This document shows positions 45,646 to 54,100 of a DNA stretch of 64,000 nucleotides, one piece after another; position 1 is the stretch's first letter, and each line of letters starts with the position of its first letter. The position numbers were made by a program, and so were the translations under genes. The stretch spans positions 2,989,501 through 3,053,500 of the forward strand of contig NZ_CP020474.1 in assembly GCF_002080415.1 (NCBI RefSeq), in the 5' to 3' direction. This stretch comes from Roseovarius mucosus. GTDB lineage: Bacteria; Pseudomonadota; Alphaproteobacteria; Rhodobacterales; Rhodobacteraceae. The notes below the pieces were generated by a model, which did not search any database, was not told the DNA's origin, and worked only from the letters and a program-made list of their open reading frames with translations.

Positions 45646-48600
45646 ATGACAGCTTATAGAAACAGTCCCCTTCAAAGGGCGAGCCTTATGGCGCGCCTTT
45701 TGGGTGGGGCCAGTCTTGCGGTGCTTGCAACCTACGGTCCGGCAATGGCGCAGGCGGTCAACATTACCATTGACAGCGCGCAGGTCGCGCCAGCGAGTGC
45801 CTTTACGGCTGCCAATGTGACCGGATTTGAAACCGTCGCAAACAGCACGCAGGACTCGCGCGCCGCAGTCACCGCCTCCATTGTCAGCGGTGTGCTGAAC
45901 TCCGACATCGCGGGCTCCGGCTCAAGTGCTGTCGGCATTGAAGATAACGCCCTGACCGCAACGGCAACAGGCAACGTGTTCACCCTTGATGCCGATCAAC
46001 TCGGCTCGGACGGCGGTGGTGCTGCCGGTACCCTCGCGACACTGAGCGGCCAGTTTGCAGACGGTACCGTTTCCACGGCGATCACAGGCTCCAGCCTGAC
46101 CATCGATGGGACAGGTGATGCGACAGCGACCTCTCTCGCGGCCAGCGACAACACGCTTTCTGCAACCACGACCGTGAACAACGCGACTTCCGTCTTCTCC
46201 GACACGATATCTGCTGATCTGGCTGGCGATCTCGCCCAGTCTGGTACTGGTTTTATCACGGGACCGATTGCACTAACACGGGACAATCTCGCCGCCACGG
46301 AAACTCTGTCGATAGATGGTGGCTCCAGCGTTGTGGTCAGCACACAGGCCCTTGCAGGTGGCGCTCTGACGTCCTCGGCAACGATTGATGACAGCACAAT
46401 CTCTGTCTCGCTTGCGGCCAATGACTCGACTAACAGCGCCGTGGCCGTTGACGGAAACCAATTGCGATCGACCTTGTCAGGAAACATCGCCGCCACGGGC
46501 ACTGATGTGACCGTTGATACTGCGTTCGATGGGTCTGCGGGTGTTTTTACTCAGCAGCAGATCGGGGATGGAGCGGATGCCACGCTGACCGCAGCTACCA
46601 CCGATTCCAGTTTGTCGGTTACTTTGGTCGATTCTACGAACTCCAGCCTGACGGTGTCCGACAACGTACTTGGTGCTTCTGCCCGTGGTAACGTCGCAAC
46701 GCTTGATGGCAACGGCGTCGCAGGCAATCTTGCCGATGGGACATCGCTGTCGATCACCGCAAACTCAATTACGTCTGACGCAAATGGCGGGCAGATCGAC
46801 ATTGCGAATACTGCCGGAACGGTCGGGTTCGCCGATGCAACGGCTCCTGCAAATGCTACCAATTTTGGTTCTGTTGCCGCATCACAGCAGTCGATTGACG
46901 GAGCGGCTGGCGGCGCCATCACTGCGAACAATAACGGCAACAGCTTGACCGTCGACGCTTCCGGTACGCTGAATGGATCATCCTTGACCATTCAGGAGAA
47001 TACCGCTTTCTCGGTTGCCTCGGGCAACACAGGCGGTACAGCCATTGATCTTTCGGCAACGAGCATCACGGCGTCTGCCGGTCTCGCGCTTGACCAGAAC
47101 GTAAGCCAGACGGACATTCTCGCTAATTTGGGCAACGCTGGTGCATTCACGCTGAGTGCAGATGTGAACGGTGATCTTTCAGACTCGACATTGGCGGTAG
47201 ACGCGAACCTTTCGGTCGCGGAGGCGAACGGCAACACTGGCCGGACGCTGCTATCTGCAGATGCGGATACAGCACTGCTCTCCAGCAGCACGCTGGATAC
47301 GGGTTCGGGTGTTGTCAATACGGCCTTGGCTACAACGGCAACAGAGGCCGACTTCGCTGTTGCGGCGAACCAGTCTGTTTCAGACAATCCGATCACTGCG
47401 AGAGCGACATCAAGTTTGGATGCCACAGTTGGCGATACAACCACGCCAACCGGCGCTATCACAGACAGTTCGGTGTCCTTGTCCACCAACGTTCAGCAGG
47501 CAAACGCTGGCGGCAACACGCTGACCAACGGGATAGATCTGGACGGCAATGTAATCGGAGCAGCGAACGCCACGTTTGCTGACGGCATTTCTGTTGTGAC
47601 GTCACTGACATCACTGCAGGACAATGCGTCCAGCATCACAGGCACGTCGACTACCACGCTGTTGCTTACACAAGTAGACTTCAGTGGGACCACAGCCGTC
47701 TCCGGCTCGTCTCTTGACGTTGATGCCAATGAAAACCGTGCGACGGCGACGGCGAACCGTGCCACAAGCACTTTGGCCGTGACGGCGGACACCGCCATCA
47801 TCGGGGCGGATGCAAACGCCGCTTCTGCAGATCTCGCAAGTGCAACGTCCATTACAACAGTCGGTGGGACCAACACACTCGCCAATGTGCAGGACAGCAC
47901 TGGTTTCGCAGTTATCGCCACTACGGTAACCAATGCAGACATCGTCGCCGGAAATACTGATGCTACGACAGCAAGCCTGACCGGGTCATCGGCGTCCATC
48001 TCGGACAACATCGCTACTGCGTCGGGTTCTGGCAACATCGGCACCTCGACCATTGATATCGATGCTGGGACCGAAACCACGACCAACGCTGCCTTGGCCA
48101 ATGTTCAGACCAGCAGCACGGGTGTGGACGTTGATTCTACCCTCACTGCGGGTGGCTTACGAGGCATCCGTGTCACAGGACCGGTTGCATCCTCTACGCT
48201 GGAGGTGGACAACAACGTTATCGTTGCGTCCGGCTTCGGCAACCAAGGCACAAGCAACCTGTCTGTTACGGCAAACACGATTGACCGTACGGACTCAACA
48301 GCCACTGGTTCGAATGTGCTGTCAGCTGCGGTGCCGAGTGTTGATGCTGATTTTGCATCGCTGAACGTACAGAATCAAACGGGCGGTATCGCATCGAACG
48401 CAACTGTATCCGGTTTGATCAATATCTCTGGCGGTACCGTAGACGACAGCAGCGCCACGCAGAACGGAAACCAATTGCAGTCGGATGCGACCTCGAACTT
48501 TGCAACCAACAGTGTTGACCTGACCGGGGCTTCTGCCATCACTGCAACGACGGCTGGCTTGGGCTCTATACAGACTTCGGGCACTGGCGCTACCCCTATC

Positions 48601-50637
48601 ACCATTGCTTCGGGCTCGGCTGCCACCTTTGGGTTTGGTGTACAAGACCAACCAGTGACCAATTCGACCATCTCGATCGACGGCAACCAGTCCTTCGACT
48701 CGGCCACGTCGAACCGGGCGACGAACACTGTCTCTCTTGCGGGTAACTCGATCACCGGGCAGGCAGCTTCGCTCGCCGACGTCGGTGTGACCCTAGTACC
48801 ACAGGTGTCGACGACAGCATTGGCTGACAACAGTCTGTCCAGTGTCCAGACCAGCTTTGCAGCGGTGACAAGTGCCTCGACGGTTGCCGGTTCAGTCTCT
48901 ACGGGTGGGGGCGCTCTATCGGGGAGCAGCGTGTCGGTCAGCGACAACTTCGCTCGGTCATTCGGCATGGGAAACACAGGTGCCAACACGGTTGGCCTGA
49001 TGGCGGATACCAGCTTCTCGGGAACCGCGGCATTGACTGCAACGCAGGTTCAGGCTGGTGATGTGGCTTCGTCGGCGTCTGTGTCGGCTCCGGTCACGGT
49101 GGCTTCTCTGACGGACAGCACAGCTGCGATTAACGACAATATCGCGTTCTCGCGCAGCATGGGTAACGATCAGACCAATGCATTGTCAATCGAGGGCAGT
49201 TCGATTGCAGGTGTCAGCGTTGCTAATGATGGTGCCACATTCGCCGGGCTTGGCGATATTGCCGCCACAAGCCGTACGCTTGACGGTGACAACGTTCTCA
49301 CGGCCTTCCAAGGTCTGGTGAACGGGGATGTAACGGGTGCCGCAACAGTGACGGGTTCCGTAATTACTCAAGGTGTCATCACAGACAGCAGCGTTTCGGC
49401 CAGCGACAACATCGCGCAGTCGAATGTCACGGGCAGCCGCGGGAATAACCTGCTGGAACTGGCAGCAGATACGTCTGTCACCGGTGTGTCGGTCCTGACT
49501 TCCGAGCAATCGGGCCGGGCTGATACCGGTGAGACCAACGCGATCACTTCGACAGCCGATCTGACTTTCGGAATTGGCCAGACCGGAGCGTTCGCGCCGA
49601 TCAACTCCGCGCTTAATGTTGATGGCAACGTCGGCTTCTCGTCGGCCTTCGGCAATGATGTTACCAACCGTGTGGATGTGAGCGGCACAAGTGTTGTGGG
49701 GCAAGACGACGCTCTGGCAACGGTTGGCATCAATGCAACTGGTGTTGTCAGTGGCACAGCAGACAATCTGGTGGGCAACTTCCAGTCGCGGTCTGACGTT
49801 GACGGTGGATCGAACGGTGTCACCAGCTCTGCTGACCTGACGATCAATTTGCTGAACGCAGCGACAGGAGCAACCAACAATAGCACGATTACTGCGGCTG
49901 ACAACATTCTGGACTCGACGGCAACGTCGAACCGGGCGTCCACTGCGCTTGTCCTGAACGCAGATACTGCTCTGACGGCAGGTGGCGCAATTGCCAACCA
50001 GCAGTTCAGTGACAGCCCGGTTGTCAGCGATGTGGCGCTGCGTACCACGGTTGGAGGTGGGTCTCTCGGTGATCTGACCGAATCATCGGTTGCCCTGCGC
50101 GACAACACGGGCATCGCCCGTGCTGTCGGCAATGACGCTGTGAATGCGCTGAATGCGAGCGCAGGCACTGTGATCACGGGTGTGGCTGGAACAGGCAGCT
50201 CGACTGTCGGTGCTGGCGGTGTGCTCAACGCTTCGGGTACGTTTGCGACAGCCTCGAACCAGGTTAACACTGGTGCTGTGACGGCGCGGGCGAGCTTTGG
50301 CGCCGTAGGTGATCTGACCCAGAGCAGCCTTGGTGTCCAAACGGCCGCGCTTAACAGCTCTTCAGTTGATCTGTCGGGTAACCGTCTGGTGGCGGATGCA
50401 GTGTCGAACCGTGTGTCCAACACGATCTCGGTCTCGGGCCGCTCGCCTTCGACAGACGTGAGCACGGCTCTGACGTCTCGTCAGGTTGCGTCCGGCGCGG
50501 TCACGTCGCGGGTTGATACGTTCAACGTCGCAAGTGCCAATGGTGCGCTCGATGCAAGCTCGACACGCCTCGACGGCAACACGTTCAGCGCATCGGCTAG
50601 CGGCAACATCGCCACAAGCCGCCTCGTGCGCGACTGA
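45646..50637 (+). CDS. Giant secreted beta-repeat protein C (paralogue of A)
   Basis: ATG at 45646; 1,663 residues, same signal peptide as A. The leader and first 198 residues are identical to A at DNA level (45516-46239 equals 34113-34836). The protein then diverges abruptly at SGTGFITGPIALTR while keeping the repeat grammar and order (for example STISIDGNQSFDSATSNRATNTVSLAGN), and again matches A and D closely in the C-terminal part, ending in SGNIATSRLVRD. The sharp border between identical and diverged sequence points to gene conversion. Expected surface fibre or anchor role as for A. Confidence 0.8.
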   Translation: MTAYRNSPLQRASLMARLLGGASLAVLATYGPAMAQAVNITIDSAQVAPASAFTAANVTGFETVANSTQDSRAAVTASIVSGVLNSDIAGSGSSAVGIEDNALTATATGNVFTLDADQLGSDGGGAAGTLATLSGQFADGTVSTAITGSSLTIDGTGDATATSLAASDNTLSATTTVNNATSVFSDTISADLAGDLAQSGTGFITGPIALTRDNLAATETLSIDGGSSVVVSTQALAGGALTSSATIDDSTISVSLAANDSTNSAVAVDGNQLRSTLSGNIAATGTDVTVDTAFDGSAGVFTQQQIGDGADATLTAATTDSSLSVTLVDSTNSSLTVSDNVLGASARGNVATLDGNGVAGNLADGTSLSITANSITSDANGGQIDIANTAGTVGFADATAPANATNFGSVAASQQSIDGAAGGAITANNNGNSLTVDASGTLNGSSLTIQENTAFSVASGNTGGTAIDLSATSITASAGLALDQNVSQTDILANLGNAGAFTLSADVNGDLSDSTLAVDANLSVAEANGNTGRTLLSADADTALLSSSTLDTGSGVVNTALATTATEADFAVAANQSVSDNPITARATSSLDATVGDTTTPTGAITDSSVSLSTNVQQANAGGNTLTNGIDLDGNVIGAANATFADGISVVTSLTSLQDNASSITGTSTTTLLLTQVDFSGTTAVSGSSLDVDANENRATATANRATSTLAVTADTAIIGADANAASADLASATSITTVGGTNTLANVQDSTGFAVIATTVTNADIVAGNTDATTASLTGSSASISDNIATASGSGNIGTSTIDIDAGTETTTNAALANVQTSSTGVDVDSTLTAGGLRGIRVTGPVASSTLEVDNNVIVASGFGNQGTSNLSVTANTIDRTDSTATGSNVLSAAVPSVDADFASLNVQNQTGGIASNATVSGLINISGGTVDDSSATQNGNQLQSDATSNFATNSVDLTGASAITATTAGLGSIQTSGTGATPITIASGSAATFGFGVQDQPVTNSTISIDGNQSFDSATSNRATNTVSLAGNSITGQAASLADVGVTLVPQVSTTALADNSLSSVQTSFAAVTSASTVAGSVSTGGGALSGSSVSVSDNFARSFGMGNTGANTVGLMADTSFSGTAALTATQVQAGDVASSASVSAPVTVASLTDSTAAINDNIAFSRSMGNDQTNALSIEGSSIAGVSVANDGATFAGLGDIAATSRTLDGDNVLTAFQGLVNGDVTGAATVTGSVITQGVITDSSVSASDNIAQSNVTGSRGNNLLELAADTSVTGVSVLTSEQSGRADTGETNAITSTADLTFGIGQTGAFAPINSALNVDGNVGFSSAFGNDVTNRVDVSGTSVVGQDDALATVGINATGVVSGTADNLVGNFQSRSDVDGGSNGVTSSADLTINLLNAATGATNNSTITAADNILDSTATSNRASTALVLNADTALTAGGAIANQQFSDSPVVSDVALRTTVGGGSLGDLTESSVALRDNTGIARAVGNDAVNALNASAGTVITGVAGTGSSTVGAGGVLNASGTFATASNQVNTGAVTARASFGAVGDLTQSSLGVQTAALNSSSVDLSGNRLVADAVSNRVSNTISVSGRSPSTDVSTALTSRQVASGAVTSRVDTFNVASANGALDASSTRLDGNTFSASASGNIATSRLVRD

Positions 50638-50649
50638 TACTGCCAGGAA

Positions 50650-50670
50650 GGGGCGCCTGTGTGGCGCCTC
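50650..50670 (+). terminator. Hairpin after gene C
   Basis: GGCGCC-TGTGT-GGCGCC with extension through one G-T pair, followed by TTTCATC. Homologous in position to the hairpins after A and D, with compensating base changes in the stem. Confidence 0.6.
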
Positions 50671-50759
50671 TTTCATCTCAGCTGGCGGGTGGTGATCCAG
50701 ACTCACAATGGATCGACAAGCCACCCGCCAATTTTTCCCGGCTTCCGGTGCAAAAGAAC

Positions 50760-50850
50760 GTAATAAAAATGGCGAAATGCCAAATAATGCCCGATCACAC
50801 GCGCAGTTTAACCGGAGTTAAGTATGTTGCTTTTCACTCAGAGCCGGTTT
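50760..50850 (+). pseudogene. Relic of the start of a second gene B
   Basis: The DNA after gene C aligns to that between A and B. ACGCGCAGTTTAACCGGAGT then a start codon at 50824 (MLLFTQ) matches ACGCGCAGTCCAACCGGAGG then MNLFTN at 39568. The frame is lost within about 30 bases. It shows a former B-type gene here. Confidence 0.75.
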
Positions 50851-50914
50851 TTTCACCGAGAACTAAGCCACCTCTGACTATGGATTTCTCTTAATGCTGG
50901 GGTCAAGTGCGGGT

Positions 50915-51015
50915 TCCTGCATTCAGAGTGCCGAATCTCAATCCCAGAGCGTGTGGATCCAGTTGTCGCAGCACCAGCTGGTGTCAATCCGCCCACTGAC
51001 CGCGTGAGGTCATGA
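50915..51015 (+). pseudogene. Relic of the hfaB 3' end (second duplicate)
   Basis: TGCATTCAGAGTGCCGAA matches hfaB near 33990. After a small deletion the sequence resumes with the hfaB tail (GTTGTCGCAGCACCAGCTGG...) and its TGA. Frameshifted and without a start. Confidence 0.85.
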
Positions 51016-51030
51016 GGCGAACAGGAATTC

Positions 51031-51064
51031 GTTGTGTCCCGGTGATGTGTGTCCCGGACACAAC
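51031..51064 (+). promoter_or_regulatory. Conserved leader hairpin before gene D
   Basis: The same 9-bp stem as before A and C. Only the loop differs (TGATGTGTGT instead of TGATGTTTAT), so the stem has been kept. Confidence 0.6.
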
Positions 51065-51156
51065 CAAAAGAGGTTGGGCTCATGCGATGTGCCGTGCAGG
51101 GACCGCTGCCAGAAGGCAGATACCCAAAAAAGGTGTCAGCCAACAGGAGAGTATTA

Positions 51157-54100
51157 ATGACAGCTTATAGAAACCGACCCTTCCAAAGTGTGAGCCTCAT
51201 GGCGCGCCTTTTGGGTGGGGTCAGCATTGCCGTCCTTGTGTCCTACGCCCCCGCATTGGCGCAGGCCGTGGATATCACGGTCGACCGGACTGCGAACCCG
51301 GCAGGTGGTGCCGTCTTCACTGCGGCCAACGTTACCGGCTTTGAGACGGTGTCCGTCAATACGCAGGAAACGCGCCAACCCGGAGTCATCACGGCTACCA
51401 TCACAGGTGGCGTGCTGAACTCCAGCATTGCGGGCTCCGGCTCAAGTGCTGTCGGCATTGAAGACAACGCCCTGACCGCAACGGCAACAGGCAACGTGTT
51501 CACCCTTGATGCCGATCAGCTCGGCTCGAGCGGTGATGGGTTTGCCGGTACCCTGGCGATACTGAGCGGCCAGTTTGCAGACGGTACCGTTTCCACGGCG
51601 ATCACAGGCTCCAGCCTGACCATCGATGGGACAGGTGATGCGACAGCGACCTCTCTCGCGGCCAGCGACAACACGCTTTCTGCAACCACGACCGTGAACA
51701 ACGCGACATCCGTCTTCTCGGACGATATCTCTGCTGATCTGGCTGGCGATCTCGCGCAGGCTAACGCCGGGTTCATCAACTCCCCGATCACGTTGACCGG
51801 TGGCGATCTGACGGCCCAGGAATTGCTGTCGGTCGAAGGTGGCGGCAGCGTTGTTGCCAGCACGCAAGCCGTTGCAGGCCTTGGTCTGGTATCCACTGCC
51901 ACAATCACGGGGTCCGATATCTCGGTCTCTCTTGGGGATCTCGACGCGACCGGCTCTGCGTTGTCTGTTGATGGCAACGATCTCCGCGCGTCCCTGACCG
52001 GCAACCGCGCCAGCACCGGCACGGACCTGACTGTGGATACCACGTTCGACAGCACGGCTGCCGTGCTGACACAGCAGCAGTTGGGCGATGGGACAACAGA
52101 TGTTGGTCTGGTTTCGACAGCCGATACCTCGACGTTGTCTGTTGCGTTGGACAATGCCACCGGTTCCAGCCTGACCGTGTCGTCAAACACTATCGGGGCA
52201 CAGGCCAATGGTAACGTCGCAACGCTCAGCGGCGCCGGGGCAGGTGCCACTGTTGCCGATGGCACGTTCCTGCGCGTGGACGCCAACACCATTTCGTCGT
52301 CCACCGTTGTTGGAGGAAGGATTGGGAACAATTTGGATTTGACTGTCACGTTTGATGGCGGTGCTGTAGCGAACCCTGGTTTCGGCTTTGTTGCCGGCTC
52401 GCAGCAGGCGATCGAAAGCACCGGCACAAATGCAGGCACAATCTCGGCATCGAGCGATGGCAACAGCCTGTCTGTAACGGCGGCCGACTCTGCAGCCCTC
52501 GGTGGTGCATTGTCCGGGTCAACCATCTCGGTCACGGACAACACCGCTTTTGCCTTGGCATCCGCCAACACCGGTGGCACTGCAATTGACCTGAGCGCAA
52601 CCAGCATCACGGCGACCGCCGGTCTGGCCAGCGATCAAACGCTCCGTGGCACGGGTGTGGACGCGCTTCTGGGTGACACAGGCGCATTCGCGCTGTCCGT
52701 GACGGCTGAAGGGGATGTGACAGCCTCGTCGATCCTTGTCGATGGCAACCTGTCCGTGGCAGAGGCCAGTGGCAACACCGGCCAGACGCTTTTGAAAGCA
52801 GATGCCGATACCGCTCTGCTGTCCAACAACACGAGGGATCGCGGCACGGGGATAGTGAATCTCGACCTGTTTACCACAACGGTCGCTGCAGATTTCGGCG
52901 TGTCCGCCAACCAGACCATCGTCGGTTCTGACGTTGCCTCAACGGCCGTCTCGTCCTTTGGTGTCACAATCGGTGAAACGGGGATCGCTTCCAACGACGC
53001 GGGTGCCATCGACGCCAGCACAATTTCCTTGTCGAGCAACGTGCAGCAGGCCACCACCAGCGGCAACACGTTGACCAACAGGATTGATCTGGACGCCAAC
53101 GTGATCGGTGCGGTCGATACTGTTGGGCCAGTATTCGCTGACAACAGCTCGGCTGTTTCGTCCCTCGTGTCGTTGCAAAGCATCGATTCGGCGACATCCG
53201 CCGCGTCGACCACGACCCTGTTTCTGCGCCAGGATGATTTTGCCACCGCGGACACAACCTCGATTAATGCGTCTTCGCTGGCAATCGGTGCAAACCAGAA
53301 CCGGTCAACCACCACGGCCAACCGTGTCACCAACATGTTGGACGTGACCGCGGATACCGCGATCATCGGGGCTGATATATTCCGCGGCCGCGCACTTGTG
53401 GATTCGACAGCAGGCACTTTCACCAGAACAGACGCAACAAGCAGCCTGACGAATGTCCAGTCGAATTCCGGGACGACCGTAGACGCGATGACGATCGCCA
53501 ACGCGGGCATCAGGGCAGGTGGGGCCGGTGCAACCGTTGCCAGCCTGGCAGACTCGTCCGCGTCAATCTCGGACAACATCACAACCGCCTCTGGGGCCTC
53601 CAACATCGGCGCGTCGTCCATCACGTTGAATGCCGGAACCGAAACCACCTCGAATGCAGCGCTGACCAGCGTCCAGGACAGCAGTGCAGACGTGACGGCA
53701 GCCTCGACCTTTGATGTGGGCACTGCTCCCGCCACAGGGATCAATCTGACAGGCGCAGTCTCTGACTCGACCGTTGGCGTGGACAACAACGTGACCGTTT
53801 CGTCGGCGATGGGCAACCAGAACGCAAATACCGTGTCGGTCACGGCCACCACCATCGATCGTGCGAGTTCAACTTTGGCTGGCAACAACAATCTTTTTTT
53901 TGCAGCGGCAGACTCTGCCGATGTCAGAGCCGAATTTGCCGCGCTGAACGTACAGTCACAGACGGGCAATATTTCTTCTACCGGCGTGGTGGATGGTTTG
54001 ATTGGCATTAACGTTGCAACAGGCAGTAATGCCGATCTGATCAACAGCAGTGCCACGCTGGACGGCAACGTTCTGCAGTCGGATGCGATGTCGAACCTTG

